The notes: generated from the sequence alone by a model not told the origin. A DNA stretch of 64,000 nucleotides from Citrobacter amalonaticus (GCA_028994555.1 JARDVN010000001.1:4092001-4156000), one strand, 5' to 3'; numbered from the stretch's first letter, positions 40,572-50,833 are shown. Made by a program: numbers and translations.

Positions 40572-41471
40572 ATGGCTAATTTTCCCGCCAGCGTATTGAT
40601 TCTGAATGGTAAAAGTGCTGATACCCCCGTACTACGAGAAGCCATTGGGCTGCTCCGCGATGCAGGCGTAGAGATCCACGTTCGCGTCACTTGGGAAAAA
40701 GGTGATGCGCAGCGCTATGTCGAAGAGGCCCGCCGTCTGGGCGTTGAAACGGTGATCGCCGGTGGTGGCGACGGCACGATTAACGAAGTGTCGACGGCGC
40801 TGATCCAGTGTGAGGGGTCCGATATTCCCGCGCTGGGCATTCTGCCACTGGGCACCGCCAATGACTTTGCCACCAGCGTCGGTATCCCCGAGGAGTTAGA
40901 TAAGGCGCTGAAGCTGGCGATCGCGGGCAACGCCATTGAAATCGATATGGCGCAGGTTAACGATAAAACCTGTTTTATCAATATGGCGACCGGCGGCTTT
41001 GGTACGCGCATCACCACTGAAACGCCGGAAAAACTGAAAGCGGCGCTGGGCGGCGTGTCATATATCATTCACGGCCTGATGCGCATGGATACGCTAAAAC
41101 CGGACCGCTGCGAGATTCGTGGCGAAAACTTCCACTGGCAGGGCGACGCGCTGGTGATTGGAATTGGCAATGGGCGTCAGGCTGGCGGCGGACAGCAGCT
41201 GTGCCCCGATGCGCTCATCAATGACGGTTTACTGCAACTGCGTATTTTTACCGGCGAAGAGCTCCTGCCAGCCCTGTTTTCTACCCTGAAGCCACAGGAG
41301 GAAAATCCCAATATCATCGACGGCGCTTCGGCCTGGTTTGATATCCGGGCACCGCATGACATTACCTTTAATCTTGATGGCGAACCGCTCAGCGGACAGG
41401 AATTTCATATCAAAATCCTGCCCGCCGCGTTGCGTTGCCGGTTACCACCGGACTGCCCGCTACTGCGTTAA
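40572..41471 (+). CDS. yegS: Lipid kinase YegS
   Basis: Diacylglycerol-kinase-fold lipid kinase reported to phosphorylate phosphatidylglycerol in vitro. It is intact at 299 residues. The nucleotide-binding motif '[17 protein letters not shown]' is at about residues 60-76, and '[15 protein letters not shown]' follows. Its stop overlaps that of the convergent fbaB by a few bases. Confidence 0.95.
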   Translation: MANFPASVLILNGKSADTPVLREAIGLLRDAGVEIHVRVTWEKGDAQRYVEEARRLGVETVIAGGGDGTINEVSTALIQCEGSDIPALGILPLGTANDFATSVGIPEELDKALKLAIAGNAIEIDMAQVNDKTCFINMATGGFGTRITTETPEKLKAALGGVSYIIHGLMRMDTLKPDRCEIRGENFHWQGDALVIGIGNGRQAGGGQQLCPDALINDGLLQLRIFTGEELLPALFSTLKPQEENPNIIDGASAWFDIRAPHDITFNLDGEPLSGQEFHIKILPAALRCRLPPDCPLLR

Positions 41472-42521
41472 GCAATCGTCACTTTACTGTCAAGATAGAC
41501 ATCCTGCACGGCGTTGATCAATTTCACGCCGTCAGCCATCGATTTTTTGAAAGCTTTACGACCCAGAATCAGCCCCATCCCGCCTGCGCGTTTGTTGATC
41601 ACCGCCGTGCGCACCGCGTCGCTCAGGTCGGTTTCGCCGCCTGCCGCACCGCCGGAGTTAATCAACCCGGCACGCCCCATGTAGCAGTTTGCCAGTTGAT
41701 AACGTACCAGATCGATCGGGTTCTCGGTGGTCAGCTTGCTGTAGACACGATCGTCGGTGTAACCATAATTCACCGCTTTGTAGCCGCCGTTGTTCTCCGC
41801 CATTTTCTGTTTGACGATATCCGCGCCAATCGTTGCCGCCAGATGGTTCGCCTGCCCGGTTAAGTCAGCGGAAACGTGGTAATCGACGCCATCTTTTTTG
41901 AAAGCGGAATTACGCAGATAGGCCCACAGCACCGTTACCATGCCCAGCTCATGCGCCCGTTCAAAGGCGGCGGAAATCTCTTCAATCTGCCGACGCGACT
42001 CCTCCGATCCAAAGTAGATGGTTGCACCAACAGCCACCGCCCCCCAGATTGAACGCCTGCTCTACGCTCGCATACAACGTCTGGTCATAGGTATTCGGAT
42101 AGCTCAACGTTTCGTTGTGGTTGAGTTTCACCAGAAACGGAATGCGATGTGCGTAACGGCGCGAGACGGAAGCCAGTACGCCATAGGTCGAGGCCACACA
42201 GTTACATCCGGCTTCGATCGCCAGTTCAACGATATTTTTCGGGTCGAAATAGAGCGGGTTGGCGGCAAACGACGCGCCTGCCGAGTGTTCCACCCCCTGA
42301 TCGACCGGTAAAATGGACAGGTAACCCGTTCCCGCCAGACGCCCGGTGTTATACAACGTCTGCATGTTACGCAGTACCGCAGGCGGACGGTTGTTGTCCA
42401 CCATCACGCGGTCGACATAATCCTGTCCGGGCAGATAGAGTTGGTCTGAGGGTATGGTCATGCAACGATGCTGTAAGAGGCTGTCGGCGTCTTTGCCAAG
42501 CAACTGCGCAATATCAGTCAT
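41468..42521 (-). CDS. fbaB: Class I fructose-bisphosphate aldolase FbaB, one +1 shift
   Basis: DhnA-type, Schiff-base aldolase of glycolysis and gluconeogenesis, mainly used in gluconeogenic growth. It starts [20 protein letters not shown]. The conserved TIM-barrel stretches '[20 protein letters not shown]' and '[18 protein letters not shown]' are present. The frame breaks at C run 42040-42045 (EQAFNLG / [11 protein letters not shown]). One base fewer gives exactly 350 residues, as in E. coli. It is divergent from yegT. Confidence 0.94.
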
Positions 42522-42771
42522 AGTTATGCTCCCGTAAGTTCCGAATGCGTCGGAAGGTGAATTGTCCTGACCCGCCTTTGCGGGCAGCCTTAAGCCTGGT
42601 ACTGACCGTGCGTTTTTTCCATCTTTCGGGGGATTTTTCAGCGTAATCGGCTGGCACGATTCACTGACGATAAAGTGTTAAGACGGTCAAGTTTTCGCCT
42701 CAAAGGTATTTAAAAGGTATTATTTAATGGTACTGTCATGACGTACCTTACCTGTCATGAAGGATTTAAAG

Positions 42772-44044
42772 ATGAAAACTACAGTGAAACTGTCGTTCAT
42801 GATGTTCGTTGAATGGTTTATCTGGGGAGCCTGGTTTGTTCCGCTCTGGCTCTGGTTGAGTAAAAGTGGTTTTACTGCCGGTGAGATTGGCTGGTCTTAT
42901 GCCTGTACCGCGATTGCCGCAATTCTGTCGCCGATCCTCGTGGGCTCGCTGACCGACCGGTTTTTCTCGGCGCAAAAGGTACTGGCGGTGCTGATGTTCG
43001 CCGGTGCGGTACTGATGTATTTTGCCGCTCAACAAACGACGTTCGGTGGATTTTTCCCGCTGCTGCTGGCCTACTCGCTGACCTATATGCCGACCATCGC
43101 ACTGACGAACAGCATCGCGTTTGCCAACGTGCCGGACGTGGAGCGCGACTTCCCACGCATCCGCGTTATGGGCACCATCGGCTGGATTGCCTCCGGTCTC
43201 GCCTGCGGCTTCCTGCCACAGATGCTGGGCTATAACGACATCTCGCCAACCAATATCCCACTGCTGGTGACAGCCGCCAGCTCTGCGCTGCTGGGTATAT
43301 TCGCCTTCTTCCTGCCGGATACCCCGCCGAAAAGCACCGGCAAGATGGACGTCAAAGTCATGCTGGGTCTGGATGCGATTATCCTGCTGCGGGATAAAAA
43401 CTTCCTCGTCTTTTTCTTCTGCTCGTTCCTGTTCGCGATGCCGCTGGCGTTCTATTACATCTTCGCCAATGGCTATCTGACCGAAGTCGGGATGAAAAAC
43501 GCCACCGGCTGGATGACGCTCGGTCAGTTCTCCGAAATCTTCTTTATGCTGGCGTTGCCCTTCTTTACGAAACGCTTTGGTATTAAGAAGGTATTATTAC
43601 TTGGTCTTATCACGGCGGCGATCCGCTACGGCTTCTTCATCTACGGCGGCGCAGACGAATACTTCACTTATGCCCTGCTGTTCCTCGGTATTTTGCTGCA
43701 TGGCGTGAGCTACGACTTCTACTACGTAACGGCATATATCTATGTCGATAAAAAAAGCGCCGGTGCATATGCGTACCGCCGCACAAGGGTTGATTACGCT
43801 CTGCTGTCAGGGCTTCGGCAGCCTGCTGGGCTACCGTCTCGGCGGCGTGATGATGGAAAAAATGTTTGCTTATCCGGAGCCGGTCAACGGCCTGACCTTT
43901 AACTGGGCAGGCATGTGGACATTCGGGGCGGTGATGATCGCCGTGATAGCCGTACTATTTATGATTTTCTTTCGCGAATCAGACAAAGAAATTACCGCTA
44001 TTGAGGTTCGCGAGACTGCGTTGACACAAGGGGAAGTAAAATGA
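42772..44044 (+). CDS. yegT: Nucleoside:H+ symporter family protein YegT, one +1 shift
   Basis: Twelve-helix transporter of the NupG/XapB family, with probable nucleoside uptake inferred from family. ATG 42772 (MKTTVKLSFMMFVEWFIWGA) has 'aagga' about 9 bases upstream and matches the E. coli start; an ATG at 42757 is in frame but less likely. The frame breaks at A run 43750-43756 (YIYVDKK / APVHMRTAAQG). Correction gives 423 residues. It is first of a yegT-yegU-yegV run with overlapping ends, probably repressed by yegW. Confidence 0.92.
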
Positions 44045-45046
44045 AAGCAGAACGTATTCTCGGTGCTCTTTATGGGCAGGCGTTAGGGGGATGCGATGGG
44101 GATGCCGTCAGAACTGTGGCCCAGAGCCCGCGTTAAAGCGCACTTTGGCTGGATTGACCGCTTTCTGCCGGGCCCGCAAGAGAACAATGCGGCCTGTTAT
44201 TTTGGCCGCGCAGAATTTACCGACGATACCTCAATGGCGCTCTGTCTGGCGGATGCTCTGCTGGAACGCGACGGCGAGATCGACCCGGACCTGATTGGGC
44301 GTAATATTCTCGACTGGGCGCTGCGCTTTGACGCCTTCAATAAAAACGTTCTCGGGCCGACATCGAAAATCGCTCTGAACGCCATTCGCGACGGGAAACC
44401 GGTGGCGGAACTGGAGAATAACGGCGTGACCAACGGCGCAGCGATGCGTGTGTCGCCGCTGGGATGCCTGCTGCCGGCGCGCGATCTGGATGCGTTTATC
44501 GATGACGTGGCGCTCGCCTCCAGTCCGACGCACAAATCGGATCTGGCGATCGCCGGTGCGGTGGTGGTGGCATGGGCGATTTCACGGGCGATCGATGGCG
44601 AATCGTGGGGTGATATTGTTGACGCCCTCCCCGCAATCGCCCTGCACGCCCAACAAAAACGCATTACCACGTTTAGCGCCTCGCTTTCTGCGCGTCTGGA
44701 GATAGCGTTGAAGATTGTGCGCCAGGCCGACGGTGCCGAAGCGGCCAGCGAACAGTTGTATCAGGTAGTCGGTGCCGGAACCAGTACGATTGAATCGGTG
44801 GCGTGTGCCATTGCGATGGTTGAACTGGCAAAAACGGATCCCAATCGCTGCGCCATTTTGTGTGCCAATCTCGGCGGCGATACCGATACCATTGGGGCAA
44901 TGGCGACAGCCATTTGTGGCGCATTACAGGGCATCAACGCCATCAATCCTGTGTGGAAACAGGAGCTGGATACGATAAACCAGCTCGATTTCAGCCGCTA
45001 CGCGACGGCGCTTACGCGCCTGCGCCAACGTCGGGAGGCGTCATGA
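44041..45046 (+). CDS. yegU: ADP-ribosylglycohydrolase family protein YegU, one +1 shift
   Basis: Predicted hydrolase of N-glycosidic ADP-ribosyl or ribosyl bonds. ATG 44041 (MKAERILGALYGQALG) overlaps the yegT stop (ATGA). The frame breaks after only 15 codons at the 5-base G run 44086-44090 (GQALG / DAMGMPSELWP). With one base removed it is 334 residues, the E. coli length. Family metal ligands are visible in 'FTDDTSMALCLADALL' and 'LGGDTDTIGAMATAICG'. The substrate is unknown; the neighbours suggest a nucleoside-derived compound. Confidence 0.92.
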
Positions 45047-46008
45047 ACACTTCTCGTTTAACCGAACTGTTGCCCGGTTTAACGACTCGCCAGCCGGTCA
45101 CGGTTGTCGGCGCGGCGGTCATCGATGTGATTGCTGATGCCTATGCCCTGCCCTGGCGCGGGTGTGACATTGAGCTGAAGCAGCAAGGCGTTAACGTCGG
45201 CGGCTGCGCGCTGAACATCGCCGTGGCGCTGAAACGGCTGGGTATTGATGCCGGTAACGCCCTGCCGCTGGGCCAGGGCGTATGGGCGGAGATCATTCGT
45301 AACCGGATGGCGAAAGAAGGGTTACACAGCCTCATCGAGACCGCGCAAGGTGATAACGGCTGGTGCCTGGCGCTGGTCGAACCGGATGGCGAGCGCACGT
45401 TTATGTCATTCAGCGGCGTTGAGAACCAATGGAATACCGACTGGCTGGCTCAGCTCACCATCGCACCTGACAGCCTGATTTATCTCTCGGGTTATCAGTT
45501 AGCCTCGCCCTGCGGCGAGCTGCTGGTGCAATGGCTGGAAGGGCTGGATCGCGTTACGCCGTTTATCGATTTTGGCCCGCGTATTGGCGATATTCCTGAT
45601 GCGCTGATGGCGCGCATTCTGGCCTGTCGCCCTCTGGTGTCGCTTAACCGCCAGGAAGCGGAAATCGCGGCGGAACGGTTGGGTCTCAGCCAGGTGGTGG
45701 AAGACTTAGGCGCGCAGTGGGTGAAGCGATTTGCTGCACCATTAATCGTGCGCCATGACAAAGACGGTGCCTGGTACTTCAGCCCGCAATCCTGCGGATG
45801 CGTACCGGCCTTCCCGACGACGGTCGTTGATACGATTGGCGCCGGTGACAGCCACGCGGGCGGCATGCTGGCCGGGCTGGCGTCGGGCTGGTCGCTGGCG
45901 GACGCGGTGCTGCTCGGTAACGCGGTGGCATCGTGGGTGGTTGGACATCGCGGCGGTGACTGTGCGCCGTTTCATGAGGAGTTACTCCTCGCACACAAAG
46001 ACGTATAA
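45043..46008 (+). CDS. yegV: PfkB-family sugar/nucleoside kinase YegV
   Basis: Ribokinase-type kinase, intact at 321 residues. ATG 45043 overlaps the yegU stop (ATGA). Typical PfkB signatures are present: 'VNVGGCALNIAVALKRLG' in the substrate region and 'VDTIGAGDSHAGGMLAGLAS' with the catalytic aspartate. Together with the transporter YegT and the glycohydrolase YegU it suggests import, glycosidic cleavage and phosphorylation of a ribosyl compound. The 3' end overlaps convergent yegW by 27 bases. Confidence 0.94.
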   Translation: MNTSRLTELLPGLTTRQPVTVVGAAVIDVIADAYALPWRGCDIELKQQGVNVGGCALNIAVALKRLGIDAGNALPLGQGVWAEIIRNRMAKEGLHSLIETAQGDNGWCLALVEPDGERTFMSFSGVENQWNTDWLAQLTIAPDSLIYLSGYQLASPCGELLVQWLEGLDRVTPFIDFGPRIGDIPDALMARILACRPLVSLNRQEAEIAAERLGLSQVVEDLGAQWVKRFAAPLIVRHDKDGAWYFSPQSCGCVPAFPTTVVDTIGAGDSHAGGMLAGLASGWSLADAVLLGNAVASWVVGHRGGDCAPFHEELLLAHKDV

Positions 46009-46728
46009 ATCGCTTCGGCAGTAGCTGATGCTGTACTCGATAGGCCGCTGCTGTTGGTCAAGCGCCACCTGTTTGATCACCAGCACCGGCACTTTGCTGT
46101 CCATCTGGATATGCGACTGGAACTCAGCATCCGGCATTTTTGCACTCACCCGTGAGCGGGTACGCTGCGGGTGGATGTGCTGGCTGCGGAAATAGTCGTA
46201 CAGCGATATGCCAATCTCATCAGCGTCATGAATGAGGTGCGCGGGCACCCACGACTCTTCAATAGACACGGCATCTTCATCGACGTAGCGGATACGCTTG
46301 AGCAGAAACACATCACTGCCGGCGGCAATCGCCAACTGCTGCGCCACCTCTTCAGGACACTTAACGACGCGCTTGTTGACCCATAAGGTGTCTGGTTTTT
46401 TCCCGCGTAACACCACCTGCTGAGAAAACCCCTTCGCCTCTTTCAGCGAATACTCAAAGATGTTGTTGATCTGCGTCCCGTAGCCGCGCGCGCGCGTCAC
46501 GACCCCCTCTTCTTCCAGCGCCTGCATCGCTTTACGCACCGTAATGCGTGAGACACCGGTTAACTGGCTGAGATCGCGCTCTCCTGGCAGAATATTGCCA
46601 TGCTCAAGCACGCCACTGCGCACGGCATTTTTCACCGTCTCGGCAAACTTGATATAAAGCGGCGTGTTATCCACCGCTGAAATACGATCGTTCAGTTGCG
46701 CGATAAGCTGAGTATGCGCTTGTTCCAT
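45982..46728 (-). CDS. yegW: GntR-family regulator YegW
   Basis: Intact 248-residue transcription factor. The N-terminal winged helix-turn-helix (about residues 25-95) includes 'LPGERDLSQLTGVSRITVRKAMQAL', and a C-terminal UTRA effector-binding domain contains 'IEESWVPAHLIHD' and 'QRPIEYSISYCRSD'. UTRA regulators usually sense sugars or small metabolites. Its location beside yegTUV makes that operon the likely target; this is inference. Confidence 0.93.
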   Translation of the reverse strand: MEQAHTQLIAQLNDRISAVDNTPLYIKFAETVKNAVRSGVLEHGNILPGERDLSQLTGVSRITVRKAMQALEEEGVVTRARGYGTQINNIFEYSLKEAKGFSQQVVLRGKKPDTLWVNKRVVKCPEEVAQQLAIAAGSDVFLLKRIRYVDEDAVSIEESWVPAHLIHDADEIGISLYDYFRSQHIHPQRTRSRVSAKMPDAEFQSHIQMDSKVPVLVIKQVALDQQQRPIEYSISYCRSDLYVFVCEE

Positions 46729-46769
46729 GAGTCTTTTTCCTGACAGCCCGTCTGCTGCCAGTATATACG

Positions 46770-47570
46770 CTACCAGTACGCGTGGAAATGATGAACAGGC
46801 CCGATGCCGTGCCCAACCTCCAGCGTGTCGGCCTGCGCCAGCGCCGCCGACAGCCAGACTTTCGCCTCCTGCACCGCCCCGGCCCAGTCGGTATGTCGCG
46901 GACGCAGCGCCGCCAGCGCCGCGGAGAGCGTACAGCCCGTGCCGTGCGTGTTTTTCGTCATTACCCGCGGCGCGGTAAAGCGCTGTTCACCGGTCGCTGT
47001 AAAGAGCCAGTCAGGACTTTGCTCATCGTCCAGATGACCACCTTTCATCAACACGGCGCCACAGCCCATCGCCAACAGCGCCCGCCCCTGTTCCAGCATC
47101 TCTTTCTCGTTGCGCGCGTGCGGGCAATCCAGCAGCGCCGCCGCTTCCGGCAGATTAGGGGTAATCAGAGAAACCTGCGGTAACAGCCGCTTGCGCAATG
47201 TCTCAACGGCGGAAGGCGACAGCAACGGATCGCCGCTTTTCGCCAGCATGACTGTATCAAGCACCACATTTTGCACCTGATGGCGCTGCAAGCGCTCCGC
47301 CACCGCTTCGACGATATCCGTTTCTGCCAGCATGCCGATTTTGGTGGTGTCAATGCGTACATCACTGAACACCGAATCAAGCTGCGCGGCGACAAAATCA
47401 GGCTCAATACGATACACAGACTGCACGCCCAGGGTATTTTGCGCCACCAGCGCGGTAATTACCGCACAGCCGTAAGCGCCGAGCGCCGAGAAGGTTTTTA
47501 GATCGGCCTGAATGCCCGCGCCACCGCTGGGATCCGTACCGGCAATGGTTAATGCGTTGATCCGTTTCAT
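46770..47570 (-). CDS. thiD: HMP / HMP-phosphate kinase ThiD
   Basis: Phosphorylates hydroxymethylpyrimidine and its monophosphate for thiamine synthesis. ATG 47570 ([20 protein letters not shown]) gives 266 residues, the family length. The active-site region '[17 protein letters not shown]' is near the C-terminus. It overlaps the thiM stop by four bases and is controlled by the upstream TPP riboswitch. It is intact. Confidence 0.96.
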   Translation of the reverse strand: MKRINALTIAGTDPSGGAGIQADLKTFSALGAYGCAVITALVAQNTLGVQSVYRIEPDFVAAQLDSVFSDVRIDTTKIGMLAETDIVEAVAERLQRHQVQNVVLDTVMLAKSGDPLLSPSAVETLRKRLLPQVSLITPNLPEAAALLDCPHARNEKEMLEQGRALLAMGCGAVLMKGGHLDDEQSPDWLFTATGEQRFTAPRVMTKNTHGTGCTLSAALAALRPRHTDWAGAVQEAKVWLSAALAQADTLEVGHGIGPVHHFHAYW

Positions 47571-48356
47571 ACCGCCGCCTCCGCATCCAGATGGTAGAGT
47601 GCGTCGAGAAACGCCGGGATAAAGCTGCCGGGACCGTGACTGGTCTTTGTCGCGAGTTCTCCCGCCTGTTTCATCCAGCAACAGGCAGAAGCAATATTGT
47701 GCAGCCTGTCTCCAGCCAGAGCGCAGCTGGCCGCGACTACCGCCGAAAGGGCGCAACCGGTGCCCACCACTTTCGTCATCAGCGGGTTACCACCCGTGAC
47801 ACCCAGAGTGCGCTCGCCGTCGGTGACGTAATCCACTTCGCCGGTGACCACCACAACAGCGCCAGTCTGGCGTGCCAGAATCTGCGCCGCCGGCAGAGCC
47901 GTTGCAACCGCATCGGTGGCATCCACTCCGCGCCCCCCCGGCGCTTTCACCGGCTAACGCCAGGATTTCTGAAGCATTGCCGCGAAGGGCGGCAGGTTTT
48001 AACGCAAGGAGTTCAAGGCAAAAACGTCGACGGTATTCAAGCGCGCCCACGGCAACCGGGTCCAGCGTCCAGGGGGTGTTGGCGCTGTTTGCCTGCTCAA
48101 CCGCCGCCCGCATTGCCTGCGCACGCGGTTGTGTCAACGTGCCGACGTTGATGAGCAACGCGCTGGCAAGAGCGGCAAACTGGCGAGCTTCTCCGGGCTC
48201 AATCACCATCGCCGGAGAAGCCCCCAGCGCCAGTAGCGTATTGGCGGTAAAACTCTGTACGACGTCATTGGTCATACAATGTGTTAACGGAGAAAGGGTA
48301 CGAAAATCTTGTAAGGTACGAACCGCATGTTCGCGGCTGTGCAGGTCAGGCTGCAT
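47567..48356 (-). CDS. thiM: Hydroxyethylthiazole kinase ThiM, one +1 shift
   Basis: Salvages thiazole alcohol by phosphorylation for thiamine synthesis. The start [20 protein letters not shown] is at 48356. Active-site parts '[20 protein letters not shown]' and '[18 protein letters not shown]' are visible. The frame breaks at the 7-base C run 47933-47939 (ALAGESAGG / [10 protein letters not shown]), and correction gives 262 residues, as in E. coli. The N-terminus is diverged from E. coli. The gene follows a TPP riboswitch and is co-transcribed with thiD. Confidence 0.94.
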
Positions 48357-48393
48357 GGTTACGCTCCTGCCCGCGCGAAGAAGGGACACGAGC

Positions 48394-48480
48394 AGTGCCT
48401 GACTTCCCTACGCTGGCATTATCCAGATCAGGTGGTACGGGTATTTCTCAGCCCTTCGTGAAAAGGGGCACCCCGAGTCA
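48394..48480 (-). promoter_or_regulatory. TPP (THI-box) riboswitch of thiMD
   Basis: On the minus strand the leader begins tgactcggggtgccccttt, continues with the invariant pyrimidine-sensing segment ctgagaaatacccgtacc, then acctgatctggataatgcca and gcgtagggaagtca. These are the conserved helices of the THI element. It ends about 40 bases before the thiM start, so TPP binding should sequester the thiM ribosome-binding site, as in E. coli. Confidence 0.96.
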
Positions 48481-49080
48481 ACATACTTAGAAAACAATTA
48501 TTTACACATCAATAATTTGTACTTTTTAGTGTAACCGGTGCTGTAGGCAGGGCGCAAGAATTTTCGATTTACCCCAGCCGTTATCACTGACTGGAATAGC
48601 TTAATCACGCAGTGGATCACCTGTCGCTGTAAATATTTTATATTTAACTATCGCCATACTGAAAAACAAGTCTGTGATATTTTTGATAGATATTTAACAA
48701 ATAATTAAAGAATATTCAAGAATCGTATTTCCAGGGGGAATCCCATATCTAATTCATGTTATTTAAACATTCAGACATTTTTATAATTACATTTTAAAAG
48801 TTAACTTTCAGGTTAAGTAAACGCCTCTTTCATTTGAAGGCACATTTATTACTTACTTTATTTATCATATCCAGCCACGTTAGCTATATGTGCTTTATGT
48901 GACATAGATCAACATCACCAAACACCTCTTAAGTGATAGTTCATTTTCGTTACTAAAAAAAGTTACGGCTAAAGATATACCTGCGTGAGCACATGAACAT
49001 AACCGGGTAATCACTGCTCAACGAAGTGAGAGCCGATAACGCTAATATTTATTCCTTAATAAGTTAATGAGACTCCTTAA
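48481..49080. other. AT-rich intergenic region upstream of the autotransporter
   Basis: About 600 bases, visibly richer in A and T than the surrounding genes, with no convincing coding frame. A CRP/FNR-like sequence TGTGA-CATAGA-TCAAC lies at 48898-48913, and several TATA-rich stretches could serve as -10 boxes for the downstream gene. A thiM promoter should lie at its left end. No RNA gene or repeat was recognised. Confidence 0.6.
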
Positions 49081-49776
49081 ATGATATCTATTAATAAATC
49101 TGTTGTTGCTGTAATGACGTGTGGTGCTGTTATTGCTGGTTCAATAAACGTTGCGCATGCTTTCGATTTTGCAACCGATGTAAGCGGTTCTACTCAATGG
49201 GCGCAAAATATTCAGGGGCAAGTAGACGGTTTGTCCAGTGATGCCGCAACGCTGTACCAGGAAAGCGCTACTAATAATACCCGCATAACGGCACTTGAGA
49301 ATGCACCTAAGCCGCAAGACGGTGCAAAAGGCGATAAAGGCGATAAAGGCGATAAAGGTGATACAGGCGCGACGACAACTATCACTAAGAAAGAAGTTGA
49401 TACCGCAACTATTAGCAAGGTTAAGACGCTGTCAACTCAAACCGCTACACAATCTGCTGACCTGAACGCCGCTAAGTCGTTCTTCAACACTCAGACGCAA
49501 CACGCTAACGAGCGTATGAGCAACATTGAAGATCAGCAAAATAGCGATCGCAAAGAATATCGCGCGGGTATCGCTGGAGCAGCTTCTATCGCTGGCTTGC
49601 ATTATGTAGATACTGATAACGCTGTGGCTATCGGTGCGGCTAATTTCAAAGATCAGCAAGGTTACGCATTAGGTTATCGTCATAAGTTCGCAGAGAATGT
49701 CGCTGCTACCCTTTCTACTTCTGGTACTTCTGACGGTGATGAAATCGTAGCCGCTTCTGCTTCTGTTGGCTGGTAA
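49081..49776 (+). CDS. Short collagen-like trimeric autotransporter (YadA anchor)
   Basis: 231-residue predicted surface protein. A signal peptide (residues 1-27, cleavage after VAHA) is followed by a short passenger of about 50 residues and six Gly-X-Y triplets (residues 81-98, mostly GDK, encoded by tandem 9-base repeats). A Ser/Thr/Gln-rich predicted coiled-coil stalk (about 100-157) leads into a C-terminal YadA-type membrane anchor (about 158-231) that ends in a beta strand, ASASVGW. The anchor marks it as type Vc secreted and trimeric, which suits a collagen triple helix. No recognisable adhesin head domain is present. Base composition is more AT-rich than the neighbours, which suggests transfer. 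Start codon support is from the signal peptide; the Shine-Dalgarno sequence is weak. Function unknown, possibly an adhesin. Confidence 0.85.
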   Translation: MISINKSVVAVMTCGAVIAGSINVAHAFDFATDVSGSTQWAQNIQGQVDGLSSDAATLYQESATNNTRITALENAPKPQDGAKGDKGDKGDKGDTGATTTITKKEVDTATISKVKTLSTQTATQSADLNAAKSFFNTQTQHANERMSNIEDQQNSDRKEYRAGIAGAASIAGLHYVDTDNAVAIGAANFKDQQGYALGYRHKFAENVAATLSTSGTSDGDEIVAASASVGW

Positions 49777-50206
49777 GCAACTCATAATAACCAGGATAAA
49801 AAGTAATCTTTGCTATGTTGCCGTATAATCTCTGCTGCTTTTTCTCAAACTTCGCCTATAAAAAAAGCGGGTAATATTCGATGTACAAAGTTCGGAAGGG
49901 TCTTATCCATAGCGATTCAGTCATCTGTTTTATTTGATGAACTTATTAAACAATCGGTATACATAATATTAATGTCAGCATTACTGGAATCTCTGACCAT
50001 TATATTATTTATCAACAATTATGATCCGTATCAACATTGTCAACCCACACCTGACCAATAGTTTATGAATCAGGCAATCTGTATGTTGACATTAATGTTA
50101 TGTTGATATCCAAATTAACTTTTACATTTTTATAAAGTAACGGTTTATACGCATTTGATAGCACAGTTTCGGAGACGCCTGATGTTAATTGCCTGAGCGT
50201 ATTGAA
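49777..50206. other. AT-rich intergenic region after the autotransporter
   Basis: About 430 bases of AT-rich sequence without a credible gene. The frame at 49810-50061 has no start context, no domain and no ribosome-binding site. A TTGACA hexamer occurs at 50086-50091 without a well-placed -10 box. No named RNA or repeat recognised. Confidence 0.55.
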
Positions 50207-50314
50207 ATGAAGTTTTTCGTCCTCCAGCTCAGTTTGTATCTTTTGATGATACTGTGTGGATTTGTCGCCGGAGCCATGTATGCCCAGAATCTACATTTTT
50301 GCGTCTGGGGTTAA
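50207..50314 (+). CDS. Possible 35-residue single-pass membrane peptide
   Basis: A short frame opens MKFFVLQLSLYLLMILCGFV and continues with AGAMYAQNLHFCVWG. One hydrophobic helix spans about residues 4-27, with a lysine at the N-terminus and a short tail with one cysteine. Composition is typical of small enterobacterial inner-membrane proteins. The ribosome-binding site is weak (gag 10 bases upstream). It precedes the lipoprotein gene by 50 bases. Not recognised as a known small protein. Confidence 0.35.
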   Translation: MKFFVLQLSLYLLMILCGFVAGAMYAQNLHFCVWG

Positions 50315-50364
50315 ATTATGTTAGTTCCTTATCGCAGTCAGTCGTTTTAAATAAAGGTAATCGT

Positions 50365-50833
50365 ATGAAAAAGTTAATGATGATTAGCATTGTCCCATTG
50401 GTGATGGCTTTAGCCGGTTGTTCCACCGCGGCAGAAAGAATGGCGAAATGTGAAAGTGAAGGCGTATCAAAAGATACCTGTTATGCCGTTGAGCAAAACA
50501 GACAAGCGAGCATGAATGCCGTGGCGGAAAAACAGGCGCTGGAAAACGCGGCGCAGTATGCACAAGCGGCAAAAGCAGAACATGTCGCTGACCCTTTGCG
50601 GATGACTGAATTTACCGGGCCTGGTGTGAAGGCCAGCATCAACAATGGCTTTACTCAGGGAACCATCAACAATAAAAAAAGCAACGGTAAAGCGCTTCAA
50701 CGAAAACTACTATGAACTGAGCGGCGCGGGTTATGTCGTCTCCATTTCATTGAATGCCGAAGGTGTGGAAAGTGCCTCGTACACAAAAGCGCATAGCCGC
50801 GTTAATGGCATTGTTCAGTTTGTTCAGAAATAA
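50365..50833 (+). CDS. Uncharacterised lipoprotein, one +1 shift
   Basis: Starts MKKLMMISIVPLVMALAGCS: a lipoprotein signal with lipobox LAGC and the acylated cysteine at residue 19. The mature part is Ala/Gln/Lys-rich and helical (about residues 20-80), with a later segment 'YYELSGAGYVVSISLNAEGV' that looks like a small beta domain. The frame breaks at the 7-base A run 50674-50680 (QGTINNKK / ATVKRFNENY). One base fewer gives about 155 residues. Aspartate at position +2 is absent (Ser), which favours outer-membrane sorting. 'aaagg' lies upstream of the start. I do not recognise the family. Confidence 0.75.

Noticed and set aside
48898..48913. CRP or FNR operator for the autotransporter gene
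   Set aside because: Only the left half-site is good (TGTGA); the right half matches 3 of 5, and no -10 box at a fitting distance is clear. Mentioned in the region entry only.
49309..49374. Collagen-like repeat as a random low-complexity tract or tail-fibre fragment
   Set aside because: It is an in-frame Gly-X-Y series between a signal peptide and a complete YadA-type anchor, with no phage genes nearby.
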